Notes: a model not told the origin generated them from the sequence alone. Shown: positions 8,744-18,132, numbered from the stretch's first letter. The stretch is DNA of 64,000 bases from DTHT01 sp037444625 (GCA_037444625.1 JBBIMA010000018.1:1-64000); one strand, 5' to 3'. Made by a program: numbers and translations.

Positions 8744-10306
8744 TCAGCCCTTCTGCTGCTCGACTTCGACCGGGCCGCCTTTGCCGGCGGCCGGCTTCGA
8801 GCCGAGCTGCTCGAGCACGGCCGGCAAGCTCAGCCCCAGCGCCTCCAGTTGCTGGAGCAGGCTGAAAACCACCGCCGGGCCGGTGCGCGCCAGGCGCGCC
8901 GCGCCCGTGCCGCCGCTGTCGCCCGTGCCCTGATCAATCACCACCAGCTTGTCAATGTTGCCCATGGGCGCGGCCACCGCGCTGAAGATGCCGGTGGAAG
9001 CTTGCAGAATCGAGGGCAGCTTCTCGAGCACGGTTTGCAGCTTGGCCGCTTCGTTGAACTGCTTCCAGGCTTCCGCCTTGCGCAGGATGGCGGCCGCCTC
9101 GGCCACGCCCTGCGCTTCGATGGCTTTGGCCTGCGCCAGGCCGACGGCTTCGATCTTGGAGGCCTCCGCCTTGCCCTCGGCTTCGATGGCGGCCGCCCGC
9201 CCGATGCCCTCCTTGCGCAGCTTTTCCTGCTCGGCTTCGGCCATGGCGATCAGGGCCGCCCGCCGGCCCTCGGCCTCCAGGATGGCGGCTTGCTTGGCGG
9301 CCTCGGCGCGCACGATGGCCGCTTGCCGCTCGGCGTCGGCCGGCTTGATGACGGTGGCTTCCAGCTCTTTCTGCTTGCGCAGCACCTCCTGTTCCTGAAC
9401 GGAGATCATCTCCTGGGTGCGGGTGCGCTCGATTTTGACCTCCTCGGCCACCACCGCCTGGCGGGCCTGCGCCTCCGAGAGGGGCCCGGCCTGCTTGGCC
9501 CGCGCCTTCTGCGTCTCGACTTCGGCCTGGTATTGCGCCTGGCGGATTTGAAAATCGCGCTCCGCCAGGGCGATCTCGGCTTCGGCCGCGAACTTAGCCC
9601 GCTCGCCTTCTTGCAGCGCCTGGGCGGAGCGGATCTTGGCGTCGCGGGTGGCTTCCGCCTCCCCGATGGTGGCGTCCCGCTTGACCTCGGCCGTGCGCCG
9701 CTTGCCCAGCGCGTCCAGATAACCTTCCTCGTCGCTGATCTCCTGGATGGTGAGCACGTCCACGCCCAGGCCCATCTTTTCCAGGTCCATGGCCGCTTCG
9801 CTGGTCAGCTTCTGGGCGAAGCTCTGCCGGTCGGAGTTGATCTCCTCGACCGTCAGCGTGCCCAGGATCGAGCGCAGGTGGCCCTCCAGCGTCTGGTAGA
9901 TCACCCGGTGCATCTGCTCCTGGTTCATGCCCAGGAAGCGCTCGGCGGCCGCTTGCAGGGAGGCGTCGTCGCTGCGGATCTTCACGTTGGCCACCGCTTT
10001 GACCGAGACCGGCACGCCCTTGAGCGTGTAGGCCCGCTTGATCTCCAGGGGAATGGTGATCACGTTCAGCGAGAGGTAGTCCACCTTCTCCAGCAGGGGG
10101 AATTTCAGCGCCGCCCCGCCCTTCACCATCCGGTAGCCCACCACCCGCCCGTCGGCCAGCCGCCGCTTGCGCCCGCTCAACACGGCCACCGTGTTGGGGG
10201 AAACCTTCAGGTAATTGCGGCTGAACAGCCAGGCCGCGATGAACAGGCCCAGAACGACCAGCAGCACGATGACCGGAAGGAACAACTGCGTGACGTCCTG
10301 CAACAT
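8744..10306 (-). CDS. Flotillin-family membrane scaffold protein
   Basis: 520-residue SPFH/flotillin protein of the FloT/YqiK type, expected to organise membrane microdomains. Residues 8-28 form one N-terminal membrane segment. An SPFH/PHB domain follows (about 35-210, including VNVKIRSDD-like strands and NQEQMHRVIYQTLEGHLRSILG). A long Ala/Glu/Lys-rich coiled coil (about 215-430) contains repeated AEA and EAEG units typical of flotillins. The C-terminal tail ends in a Glu/Gln-rich segment. It lies 24 bases downstream of the NfeD-like gene on the same strand, the usual partnership. The A/E/K repeats create a long spurious antisense reading frame. Confidence 0.93.
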   Translation of the reverse strand: MLQDVTQLFLPVIVLLVVLGLFIAAWLFSRNYLKVSPNTVAVLSGRKRRLADGRVVGYRMVKGGAALKFPLLEKVDYLSLNVITIPLEIKRAYTLKGVPVSVKAVANVKIRSDDASLQAAAERFLGMNQEQMHRVIYQTLEGHLRSILGTLTVEEINSDRQSFAQKLTSEAAMDLEKMGLGVDVLTIQEISDEEGYLDALGKRRTAEVKRDATIGEAEATRDAKIRSAQALQEGERAKFAAEAEIALAERDFQIRQAQYQAEVETQKARAKQAGPLSEAQARQAVVAEEVKIERTRTQEMISVQEQEVLRKQKELEATVIKPADAERQAAIVRAEAAKQAAILEAEGRRAALIAMAEAEQEKLRKEGIGRAAAIEAEGKAEASKIEAVGLAQAKAIEAQGVAEAAAILRKAEAWKQFNEAAKLQTVLEKLPSILQASTGIFSAVAAPMGNIDKLVVIDQGTGDSGGTGAARLARTGPAVVFSLLQQLEALGLSLPAVLEQLGSKPAAGKGGPVEVEQQKG

Positions 10307-10330
10307 GAGAACTCCTTTCCGGCGCCCCTC

Positions 10331-10885
10331 TCAGGCGCCGCCCGCTTGCTGACGCACGATCACGGTTTCGCCCAGCACCTGTTCGATGCGGACGATCTCG
10401 TTCTCCGCGATCGCCTCGCCGTCCTGGGAGCGCGCGATCTTGTCCAGCAGCTCTTCGCCCAGCCGGCAGCGCACCTGTCCCACCCCGCCCTTGGGAATGG
10501 CCACCACCACCCGCGCCGGTTGCCCGACCAGGTCGGCCGAGCGCAGCTCGGTGCTGGCTTGCTGGCTCCAGAGGAAGCGCGCAAAGGCGTAAATGATCGA
10601 GGCGAACAGCACCCCGCTGGCGAAGCCCACCGCCGAGGCCGGCGCCGGCGAAGCGCCGTAGTAACTCGCGACCGCCCCGAAGCCCCCGAAGGCCGTCACG
10701 AATACGCTCAGGATGCGGGTGGAAAAGATGCCCGGCCCGCCGTGGTCCAGGTCATGATCCAGCCCGTCGCCCAAGTGCTCGAAGATCTCCCCGAATACCA
10801 GGGAGACCAACAGGAACAGGAAGCCCACCCCGGCGATGCCGAGGAAGATCGTGAAGGCGGAGATCTGCGTCAACCAGCCGGGCAT
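10331..10885 (-). CDS. NfeD-like membrane protein (flotillin partner)
   Basis: 184 residues with three or four predicted membrane segments (about 9-32, 56-75, 83-105) and a soluble C-terminal OB-like domain from about 115 (SADLVGQPARVVVAIPKGGVGQVRC, ending in VEQVLGETVIV-type strands). This is the architecture of the NfeD/YqiJ family that is co-transcribed with SPFH proteins. It is transcribed first, with flotillin 24 bases behind, so the two products probably act together at the membrane. An Asp/His-rich loop (DGLDHDLDHGG, about 40-51) between membrane segments could bind metal, but this is inference. Confidence 0.82.
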   Translation of the reverse strand: MPGWLTQISAFTIFLGIAGVGFLFLLVSLVFGEIFEHLGDGLDHDLDHGGPGIFSTRILSVFVTAFGGFGAVASYYGASPAPASAVGFASGVLFASIIYAFARFLWSQQASTELRSADLVGQPARVVVAIPKGGVGQVRCRLGEELLDKIARSQDGEAIAENEIVRIEQVLGETVIVRQQAGGA

Positions 10886-10994
10886 GGGCCGACCTCAGCA
10901 AGCGCAGTCTAGCCCAGCCCGGCCCGGCAAGTCAAACCGTGCGCCGCCCCCGGGGACTCTCCGGCGAGGCCCGGGCGCCCGGGGGGCGTGCCCT

Positions 10995-11093
10995 TCAGCT
11001 CGACATCTTGCGCTTGCGGCGGCGCATGATCAACAGCACCAGCACACCGCCCGCAGCGATCCACAGAATGGCCGACAACAACGAGTTGTCCAT
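10995..11093 (-). CDS. 32-residue single-pass membrane protein
   Basis: A very short gene with an unusually strong ribosome site: AAAGGAGAGG lies 4-7 bases before ATG 11093. The product MDNSLLSAILWIAAGGVLVL continues into LIMRRRKRKMSS: one hydrophobic segment (about 5-23) and then a basic RRRKRK tail, so the N-terminus should be outside and the tail in the cytoplasm. It lies 67 bases after tadC on the same strand and could be the last gene of the Tad operon. I do not recognise a family. The strong Shine-Dalgarno, clean membrane segment and basic stop-transfer tail make a real gene likely. Confidence 0.65.
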   Translation of the reverse strand: MDNSLLSAILWIAAGGVLVLLIMRRRKRKMSS

Positions 11094-11160
11094 TTATCCT
11101 CTCCTTTCTTCCTCAGTGATTCGCCCTGTACCCTCGGCTCGGCCGCTCATGGGACCCGCC

Positions 11161-12093
11161 TCACATCTGGAACGACTTCATCATCGGGAACAGGTTCTTG
11201 AACAATTGCAGCAAGCCCGGCCCGGCCGCCACCACCAGCATGGCCGGCAGAATGAAAAAGAAGATCGGGAAGACCAGCTTGACGCCCACCTTGGCGGCCC
11301 GCTCTTCGGCCTGCTGGCGCCGGCGCACGCGCATGAAGTCCGAGTGGGCGCGCAGGGAGTCCGCGATGCTGGTGCCGAAGCGGTCGGCCTGAATCAGGGT
11401 GGCCACCAGTTTGCGGATCTCGGGCTCGCCCGTGCGGTCGGCCAGGTTTTTCAGCGCCTCCTGCCGCCGCTTGCCCGCCCGCATCTCCAGGTTCACCAGG
11501 CTCAACTCCTGGCTGATCTCCGGGTGGCTCAGCGCCAGCTCCCGGCTCACGTTCACCATGGCTTGATCCAGCCCCAGGCCCGCTTCCATACAGACGATCA
11601 TCAGATCCAGGGCGTCCGGCAGCGACAAGCGCAGCTTCTCCTGCCGCCGGGCCACCAGGTGATCCAGCGCCATGTTGGGGGCGAAAAAGCCGGCCAGCGC
11701 GGCCGCCACCACCAGCACCGTGCGCAGCACCGGGCTGTCGGTGGCGTAATCGCGAAACAGCAGGGCCAGAATCAGCAGCGCCGCGCACAAGACCACCTTC
11801 AGCCCGTAGTAAATCTTGGGCGCGACCTCCGAGCGGATCCCCGCCGCCATCAGATACCGGCGGGTGACGGAAGTCTCCTGCGGCGAGATGGGAACCTTCT
11901 CGCCGATCTGCTCGACCAGGCGCACCAGCAGCGGCTTTTCGCCCGGCCCGGTCAAAGCGGCCGGCGCCTCGAGCGCCACCGGGCTGCCCAACTGCTCGTA
12001 CAGGCGCCGGGGGCGCACGTAGAGCCGGTAGCCGTAGGCGGTGATGCTGAGGGTCAGCAGCACGAACAGCGCGACGGAAACCAGCAGAGCCAT
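11161..12093 (-). CDS. tadC: Tad pilus inner-membrane platform protein TadC
   Basis: 310-residue type II secretion F-domain protein, one of two platform subunits that with TadB anchor the CpaF ATPase for Flp pilus assembly. It has an N-terminal membrane segment (1-20), two segments around 95-140, the cytoplasmic F domain (LPDALDLMIVCMEAGLGLDQAM, then RFGTSIADSLRAHSDFMRVRRRQQAEERAAKV) and a C-terminal segment (FPIFFFILPAMLVVAAGP). It is separated by 4 bases from tadB upstream, so the two are translated together. The E-R-A-x-K-V-x-V-K-L-x-F-P pattern is typical of TadC. Confidence 0.93.
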   Translation of the reverse strand: MALLVSVALFVLLTLSITAYGYRLYVRPRRLYEQLGSPVALEAPAALTGPGEKPLLVRLVEQIGEKVPISPQETSVTRRYLMAAGIRSEVAPKIYYGLKVVLCAALLILALLFRDYATDSPVLRTVLVVAAALAGFFAPNMALDHLVARRQEKLRLSLPDALDLMIVCMEAGLGLDQAMVNVSRELALSHPEISQELSLVNLEMRAGKRRQEALKNLADRTGEPEIRKLVATLIQADRFGTSIADSLRAHSDFMRVRRRQQAEERAAKVGVKLVFPIFFFILPAMLVVAAGPGLLQLFKNLFPMMKSFQM

Positions 12094-12097
12094 GGCT

Positions 12098-13060
12098 TCA
12101 CACCTTGATGTCCACGATCTTGCGGATGGTCAGGTGCCCCAACAACAGGCCCACGATCGCTCCCGCGATGATGTATTTGCCGTCCGGGTCGGCCGCCATG
12201 GATTGCAGATATCCCGGGGCCACCACCATCAACCCCAGCATCAGCAGCACCGGCATGATCGTCAGCACCGCGCCGGTCACCCGGCCGTGCGCGCTGGCCG
12301 CCCGCACCTGTCCCTTGAGCTGGAACCGCTCCCGGATGATGCGCGCCAGCTTGGTCAGCACCTCGGCCAGGTTGCCGCCCGTCTCCCGTTGCAGCAGCAC
12401 CGCCGAGACGAAGAACTTGACGTCCAGCAAGGGGACCCGCTCGGCCAGGTTCTTCAGCGCCGTGTCAATCGGCAAACCCAGGTTCTGCTCGTTGAAGACC
12501 TTGCGGAACTCGGTGCTCAGCGGCGGCGAGGACTCCCCGGCCAGCATCTCCAGGCTGATGGAAAAGGCGTGGCCGGCGCGCATGGCCCGGGCCAGAAAGT
12601 CCAGCGCCTCGGGGAATTGTTCCTCGAAGGCGGCCAGCCGCAGTTTGCGCTGCCGCAGCACGTACAGATAGGGCAGCGCCGCCCCGGCCAGGGCGGCGGC
12701 GGTGGCGCTCAGCCAGGGGACCATCAACACGCGCAGCCACATCCCGATCAGGCCGCCCAGCAGGCCGGCCAGCATCATCTGCACCAGCAGGCCGCCCGCC
12801 GTCAGGGTCATGCCGGCCTGCTGGATGTGCGCCTCCATCTTGCGCAACAGGTCGAAACGCTCCAGCAGCCGGCCCAGCAGGGGCGCCTTCTCCGGCTCCA
12901 GCAACACCGTGGTGACCACCGTGGCGGCGCGCCCCCCGGCGGTCTCCAGCATGCCCGTGAGTTTCTTCTTCCGCTGCCCCTCCAGGAAGCGGAAGCCCAG
13001 GCCCAGGGTCAGCGCCACCAGGGCGAAAATCAGCAGAAAGGTAATGACCGCGGCCGTCAT
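12098..13060 (-). CDS. tadB: Tad pilus inner-membrane platform protein TadB
   Basis: 320 residues, type II secretion F domain. Membrane segments lie at about 1-22, 92-135 and near the C-terminus (265-310). The F domain includes FPEALDFLARAMRAGHAFSISLEMLA and LLQRETGGNLAEVLTKLARIIRERF, the TadB signature (QxETGGNLAExL). It sits between cpaF (7-base gap) and tadC (4-base gap) in the usual tadA-tadB-tadC order. Confidence 0.94.
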   Translation of the reverse strand: MTAAVITFLLIFALVALTLGLGFRFLEGQRKKKLTGMLETAGGRAATVVTTVLLEPEKAPLLGRLLERFDLLRKMEAHIQQAGMTLTAGGLLVQMMLAGLLGGLIGMWLRVLMVPWLSATAAALAGAALPYLYVLRQRKLRLAAFEEQFPEALDFLARAMRAGHAFSISLEMLAGESSPPLSTEFRKVFNEQNLGLPIDTALKNLAERVPLLDVKFFVSAVLLQRETGGNLAEVLTKLARIIRERFQLKGQVRAASAHGRVTGAVLTIMPVLLMLGLMVVAPGYLQSMAADPDGKYIIAGAIVGLLLGHLTIRKIVDIKV

Positions 13061-13067
13061 GGCTCCC

Positions 13068-14426
13068 CTACCCGATCTCGACTTTGGTCTGGAAAACGGC
13101 CGCCGGCAACTGGATGCCGGCCGCCTTCAGACGTTCGCTGAACTTGGGCCGAATGCCCGTGGGACGGAAACGGCCCAGCACCTTGCCGTCCTCCCGGACC
13201 CCGGTCTTCTCGAACACGAAGATGTCCTGGCCGGTGACCTGATCGCCCTCCATGCCCACGCACTCCATCAAGTGCGTCACCCGGCGGCTGCCGTCGCTGA
13301 AGCGGGCGATCTGCACGAACAGGTCAATGGCCGAACTGATCTGCTGGCGGATGGCGCGCACCCCGATGTTGGAGTTGGCCATGCCCACCATCACCTCCAG
13401 CCGGCTGATGGCGTCCCGGGGCGAGTTGGCGTGGATGGTGGTGAGCGAGCCGTCGTGGCCGGTGTTCATGGCCTGGAGCATGTCCAGGGCCTCTTCGCCG
13501 CGCACCTCGCCCACGATGATGCGGTCCGGCCGCATGCGCAGGGCGTTGATCACCAACTGCCGGATCCGGATCGCGCCCTGGCCCTCGATGTTGGGCGGGC
13601 GGGCCTCCATGCGCGCCACGTGGATCTGCCGCAACTGAAGCTCGGCGGCGTCCTCGATGGTGACGATCCGCTCGTCCTCGGGGATGAAGCCCGAAAGCAC
13701 GTTCAGCAAGGTGGTCTTGCCCGCCCCGGTGCCGCCCGAAATCACGATGTTCAAGCGGGACCGCACACAGGCCTTCAGCACCTCGAGCATCCCCTCGGTC
13801 AGGGTCAGATTCCGCACCAGCTCGGCCGCGGTGATCGGATCCCGCCGGAAGCGCCGGATCGAGAGCAGCGGCCCGTCCACCGCCACCGGCGGGATCACGG
13901 CGTTGACGCGCGAGCCGTCGGGCAGCCGGGCGTCCACCATGGGCGAGGACTCGTCCACCCGCCGCCCCACCCGGGCCACGATCTTCTCGATGATCCGCAG
14001 CAGGTGCTGGTTGTCCTTGAACTCGACCGGCGTGCGCTGTAACTTGCCGTTGCGCTCCACGTACACCAGCCGGGGCGTGGTCACCAGGATGTCCGAGACG
14101 GTCGGATCCTGCAACAGCGGCTCCAGCGGTCCCAGACCGAAGACTTCGTTGAGAACCTCTTCGGTCACCCGCTCCTTCTCGGCCAGGCTCAGCGGAGTGC
14201 GCTCCTCTTCCACCAGCCGCGCCACCGCCGCCCGCACCTCCATGCGGACCCGCTCGCCCGCCAGCGACCCGAGCGCCTCCAGATTGATCCGCTCCAGCAG
14301 CTTGCGATGCAGAGCGAATTTCAGTTCCTGGTACTCGGGCGCCACCGCGGGCGTTTCCATCACCCGGTTGACCCAACCGGCTTCCATCGCCGCCCGGACG
14401 CCCGTCATCCCGCTGTCCACCGCCAT
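13068..14426 (-). CDS. cpaF: Tad pilus secretion ATPase CpaF/TadA
   Basis: 452-residue hexameric traffic ATPase powering Flp pilus assembly on the cytoplasmic face. The N-terminal helical domain (about 20-150) precedes the catalytic domain with Walker A GGTGAGKTT, an Asp/His box region (TIEDAAELQL), Walker B MRPDRIIVGEVRGEEALD and TGHDGSLTTIHANS. The C-terminal tail (FRPTGIRPKFSERLKAAG) is typical for CpaF. The start ATG 14426 is preceded by AAGGAGG. It follows cpaE by 36 bases and runs into tadB. Confidence 0.96.
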   Translation of the reverse strand: MAVDSGMTGVRAAMEAGWVNRVMETPAVAPEYQELKFALHRKLLERINLEALGSLAGERVRMEVRAAVARLVEEERTPLSLAEKERVTEEVLNEVFGLGPLEPLLQDPTVSDILVTTPRLVYVERNGKLQRTPVEFKDNQHLLRIIEKIVARVGRRVDESSPMVDARLPDGSRVNAVIPPVAVDGPLLSIRRFRRDPITAAELVRNLTLTEGMLEVLKACVRSRLNIVISGGTGAGKTTLLNVLSGFIPEDERIVTIEDAAELQLRQIHVARMEARPPNIEGQGAIRIRQLVINALRMRPDRIIVGEVRGEEALDMLQAMNTGHDGSLTTIHANSPRDAISRLEVMVGMANSNIGVRAIRQQISSAIDLFVQIARFSDGSRRVTHLMECVGMEGDQVTGQDIFVFEKTGVREDGKVLGRFRPTGIRPKFSERLKAAGIQLPAAVFQTKVEIG

Positions 14427-14462
14427 AGCCCGGCCTCCTTAAAGTCTTCCTTTCATCCCACC

Positions 14463-15638
14463 TCAGAAAAAGATGCCCAGCCTGGACTTGGCCTTTTCGG
14501 CCCGCTCCTCCGGCAGGCCCGCGATCTTGGCCGTCAGACGGCTGAACTGCCGGCCCAGCTCGCTGGCGGCCGGCAACAGATTCCCCTCCGAGTAACTCTC
14601 GTACAACTCCGGATAACTGTTGGGCAGACCGGCGAAGATCTCCAGCCCCAGAACCTTCTCCAGCTCGCCCTGGGTCAAGTCGGGCTGCCGGGGCATGCGG
14701 TTCAAAATCAACTGAAGGCGCTTCTGGCCGTAGCCGAAATCCAACAGATTCTGGGCGATTTGTTTCACCCGGTGCAGCGCCAGCACGTCGAAGGTCGCCA
14801 CCAGAAAGGCTTGATCCAGATCCGCCAGCACCGCCAGCGTCAGCGGCGTCAGGCTCCGCCCCAGGTCCACCACCACCCAGTCGTAGACCGTCCGCGTGAA
14901 GCGCAGCACTTGGCGGAACAGGTCCGGCGCCAGCGGCTCGGCCGTATCGGTCATGCGCGGCGCCGCAATCACCTCCACCTGCGGCTGGCCGTTCGACACC
15001 AGCGCCTTCCAGTAACTGCCGTCCAACCGGTGCAGATTGCGCACCGCGTCCAAAATCGAGTACTCGCTGCTCGCCTTCATCAGGAAGCTCAGCAGCCCGG
15101 TCTCCAGATCCAGGTCCGCCAGCAGCACGTCCTTCGAGGTCTGGCGCTGAAGCTCGACCCCCACGTGACAGGCCACCGTGGTCGCCCCGCAGCCGCCCTT
15201 GGCCGAGAGGAAGCCCAGGATCTTGCCCGGCTCGCGCACCGGCTGGCGCACCCGCGCCCGTTCGCTCGTCAGGCGGATCAGCGCCTTTTCCAGGGCGCCC
15301 TCCAGCGGAGGGTACAGGTACTCGCTGGCCCCCGCCCGGATCGCCGCCAGGATGGTCTCCGGCTCGACCGTGGTGCTCAGAGCGATCAGCATCGGCTGGG
15401 CCAGGGTGGATCGGATCCGGCGCAACGCCTCCTCGAAAGCGGGCCCCACCGCGCTCAGCTCCACCAACACCACGTCCGGACGAATTCGGTCCAGCTCGTC
15501 CAGGAATCGAGCCCAATCCTGGACCGCGGGCTGATCGAAAACGATCCGCGCGGGCGAACCGCGCAGCGAGAGCTGCACCTGGTTCCACAGTTCGCGATGC
15601 GCGACGATCAGCCCGATCTTGATTTCCTGCGCTATCAT
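14463..15638 (-). CDS. cpaE: Tad pilus localisation ATPase CpaE/TadZ
   Basis: 391 residues. An N-terminal atypical receiver domain (about 1-125; the acceptor region reads PDVVLVELS, so the usual phospho-Asp is absent or shifted) is followed by a ParA/MinD-like ATPase domain with deviant Walker A FLSAKGGCGATTVA and DLDLETG. CpaE/TadZ positions the pilus machinery at the cell pole. The gene lies between the secretin (40-base gap) and cpaF. A second protein of the same architecture is encoded on the other strand at 23459-24658. Confidence 0.93.
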   Translation of the reverse strand: MIAQEIKIGLIVAHRELWNQVQLSLRGSPARIVFDQPAVQDWARFLDELDRIRPDVVLVELSAVGPAFEEALRRIRSTLAQPMLIALSTTVEPETILAAIRAGASEYLYPPLEGALEKALIRLTSERARVRQPVREPGKILGFLSAKGGCGATTVACHVGVELQRQTSKDVLLADLDLETGLLSFLMKASSEYSILDAVRNLHRLDGSYWKALVSNGQPQVEVIAAPRMTDTAEPLAPDLFRQVLRFTRTVYDWVVVDLGRSLTPLTLAVLADLDQAFLVATFDVLALHRVKQIAQNLLDFGYGQKRLQLILNRMPRQPDLTQGELEKVLGLEIFAGLPNSYPELYESYSEGNLLPAASELGRQFSRLTAKIAGLPEERAEKAKSRLGIFF

Positions 15639-15678
15639 TGCCGCCCCTGGGATCGAAAGCCTTGCGCTCAGCTCCTCC

Positions 15679-17193
15679 TCATGGATTGGGCGCCCCTTCG
15701 CTCTTGGGGCGCTCCGGACTGGGCGCCGGCGCCGGTGTGATCTGGATGGTCGGCGCAGCGGCCGCCGGCGCCGCTTTGGGCTCGGCCAGTTGCTCGACGG
15801 GCACCTTCTCCCGCACCGGCTTCACCGGCACCGGACCGGTCGCCTCCATCCCGGGCGTTCGCGGGGCGGCCGTGGGGGCCCCCTTCATGAAGGGCACCGG
15901 CATGCTCACCCCGGGCAGCGGCTGCCCCGGCGGGATGGGCCGCACCAGCTCAGGCGTCACCGCCACCAGCAGCTCGGTGTTGCTCTTGGTCAACGAGCGC
16001 GATTGAAACAGCTTGCCCAGCACCGGGATGTCTCCGATGCCCGGAATCTTGCTGAAGCTCTCGATCACCCGGTTGTCCAGCAGCCCGGCGATCAGGAAGC
16101 TCTGCCCGGATTCCAGCTCGATTTCGGTCTGCACCCGGCGGGTCGAGATGGCCGGAATGGTGAAACCCTGGAGCACGACCGCGTTGCTGTAATCCAGCGA
16201 GCTGACCTCGGGCGTCACCCTCAGCCGAATCGTCCCCCGGGGCGTGACCGTGGGCAGGAAGTTGATCCGCACGCCGAACTCGCGCCACTGGATGGTGATC
16301 GCGCCCGCCCCGGCTATGCCCGACTGCACCACCGGGATGGGGAACTCGCCGCCCGCCAGGAAACTGGCCCACTGCCCGTTCATGGCCAGCAGGTTCGGCT
16401 CGGCCAGCATCTCCAGCAGCCGCTTGCCTTGCAAAGCCCGGATGGTCGCCGCCAGGTCCAGGTCCGGGCGGAACAAAAAGATATTGAGCGCATCGGTCAG
16501 ACTGAAGACCGCCCCCTGCCCGGTGGCAAAGTCCGCCCGCGGCGCCTGGAACTGCTGGGTGGTGATCGAGCCTTGCGTGTTCAAGGCGCCGGTGGAGAAA
16601 ATGTTGGCCCCCAGCTCCTGCGAGGCCTGCCGGTCCACATTGGCGAAGCGCACCTTCAGCAGGATCTGCTGCTCGGCCGGGGGCGTCTTGACGTAGAGCA
16701 GGTTGACCGTCTTGCCCAGCGTCTCGGCGATCTGCACCGCCCGCTCGGCCGCGATGCGGTCGTTTACCGTGCCGCGCAGAAAGACGCTCTCTCCTTCGAG
16801 GGAAATGCTCACCTCCTGGCCCGGCAGCTCCTTCTCCAATTCCTGCCGCACCGCCTCCAGGCGCGCCGGACTGGGGCGCACCTTCAGATCGAACAACAGG
16901 CGGGCGCCGCCCTGCTGCCAGATGATGAGACTGGTTTCGCCCGGGGCCAGCCCGTTGACCAGCACTTCCTTGGGCGTGATGGCGACCGCCTCGGCGATCT
17001 TGCCGTCGGCCACCGAGACGCGCTGGATCACCGTCGGGCTTTCCACCACCAGGGACTTACCCGCCGTGACGAACAGGTCGCGCGCCCCGCCCGGCGGCTG
17101 CTGGGCCAGCACCACCGCTCGCGTTCCCAGGAAGGCGCCGATCAACAGGATCCAGATCGTCGAGAACAGCAACAACGCGCGGCGCGGCTTCAC
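15679..17193 (-). CDS. cpaC: Tad pilus outer-membrane secretin CpaC/RcpA
   Basis: 504 residues. A signal peptide (MKPRRALLLFSTIWILLIGAF) precedes a BON/pilus-assembly N domain (about 38-110: LFVTAGKSLVVESP, ITPKEVLVNGLAPGETSLIIW) and a secretin domain (about 170-425) with VRFANVDRQASQELG and IPGIGDIPVLGKLFQSRS. The C-terminus (about 440-504) is a Pro/Ala-rich low-complexity tail, probably disordered. The secretin forms the outer-membrane pore for the Flp pilus. Its ATG overlaps the cpaB stop by 4 bases, so translation is coupled. Confidence 0.94.
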   Translation of the reverse strand: MKPRRALLLFSTIWILLIGAFLGTRAVVLAQQPPGGARDLFVTAGKSLVVESPTVIQRVSVADGKIAEAVAITPKEVLVNGLAPGETSLIIWQQGGARLLFDLKVRPSPARLEAVRQELEKELPGQEVSISLEGESVFLRGTVNDRIAAERAVQIAETLGKTVNLLYVKTPPAEQQILLKVRFANVDRQASQELGANIFSTGALNTQGSITTQQFQAPRADFATGQGAVFSLTDALNIFLFRPDLDLAATIRALQGKRLLEMLAEPNLLAMNGQWASFLAGGEFPIPVVQSGIAGAGAITIQWREFGVRINFLPTVTPRGTIRLRVTPEVSSLDYSNAVVLQGFTIPAISTRRVQTEIELESGQSFLIAGLLDNRVIESFSKIPGIGDIPVLGKLFQSRSLTKSNTELLVAVTPELVRPIPPGQPLPGVSMPVPFMKGAPTAAPRTPGMEATGPVPVKPVREKVPVEQLAEPKAAPAAAAPTIQITPAPAPSPERPKSEGAPNP

Positions 17194-18080
17194 GGTTTGA
17201 CCTCCGGATTGGGCCCGAACTTGGTCTCCGCGCGCTTGGCGCCGTGCAGCACCTCGACCACCAGCGGCGGCGGCTCCGGTTTGGGCTCCGCCTTGGGCGG
17301 GGCTTTGGGCGCCGGGGCGGCGGCCCGCCGCGGCGGCGCCGAGGGCGCCGAGATCGGGTTCACGAACGGCTGGCCGGTGAAAAGGTTGGCCAGCGCCGTG
17401 CCTTTGGTCTTGGCCACCTCGGTGTCCAGCGGGTTGCGCAACACCAACTGGATCCGGGTCTCGTTGCCCGCCAGCGTCAGAATCTCAGCCTGCTCCGGCG
17501 TCACCAGCAGGTTCACCACCGGCACCGAGACCGGCTTGCCTTCGGCGTCCTTCTGGATGTTCTGCCCCGCGGAAAGCACCTCGATGTTCTGGAGCACCGT
17601 TCGGGCCAGCGTGCCCAGGTTGGCCGGTGCGCCCGGCGGGTTGCCCGAGATCAACACATCCACCCTCATGCCGGGAACCACGAAGCCGCCCACGCCCACC
17701 ACCTCGTTCACCCGCACGGCCACGGCGCGCATCCCGGGCGGGATGGTGGCCGCCAGGCCTGCGCCGGCGCCCTTGGGCGCCAGCCGGGTCTCCAGAATCG
17801 GTTCGTCCTGATAAATGTTCGAGACCACGCCCCGCCCCACGATGTCTTCACGCTTCAAGACCGCGTTGGGAGGCACGGGGCCGGCCCATTCCACCTGGCG
17901 CAAATCGGGGTCGCGGATCAGAGTGCCTACCGGCAGGTTGCGCGCCGCCACCATCAGCAGCGTCGTGGCCGGCTTGGCCTGCTGGCCCAGACGGCTGGCC
18001 GTGAGGCGGTACACCAGGAAGCTGGCCACGCCCGATACCACCAGCGCGAAGACCAGCACCGACACAAATCGCTTATTCAT
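17190..18080 (-). CDS. cpaB: Tad pilus periplasmic protein CpaB/RcpC
   Basis: 296 residues, with an N-terminal signal anchor (about 5-27). A SAF domain follows (ARNLPVGTLIRDPDLRQVEW), then the RcpC/CpaB domain (IPPGMRAVAVRVNEVVGVGGFVVPGMRVDVL, with LVTPEQAEILTLA). The C-terminal 60 residues are rich in Pro, Ala and Lys. CpaB works with the CpaC secretin in the envelope. It begins 88 bases after flp, behind a hairpin terminator, so it probably receives less transcription than the pilin gene. Confidence 0.93.
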   Translation of the reverse strand: MNKRFVSVLVFALVVSGVASFLVYRLTASRLGQQAKPATTLLMVAARNLPVGTLIRDPDLRQVEWAGPVPPNAVLKREDIVGRGVVSNIYQDEPILETRLAPKGAGAGLAATIPPGMRAVAVRVNEVVGVGGFVVPGMRVDVLISGNPPGAPANLGTLARTVLQNIEVLSAGQNIQKDAEGKPVSVPVVNLLVTPEQAEILTLAGNETRIQLVLRNPLDTEVAKTKGTALANLFTGQPFVNPISAPSAPPRRAAAPAPKAPPKAEPKPEPPPLVVEVLHGAKRAETKFGPNPEVKP

Positions 18081-18132
18081 TTGTGGTCCTCCACCCTGCC
18101 GGACAGATTACCGCAACCCAGTCGGAAAGAAA

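Noticed and set aside
8405..10912. 835-codon plus-strand frame opposite flotillin
   Set aside because: Arises from the repetitive Ala/Glu codons of the flotillin coiled coil.
13324..15588. 754-codon minus-strand frame across cpaF and cpaE
   Set aside because: Out of frame with both recognised genes; low-complexity Gly/Arg/Ala sequence.
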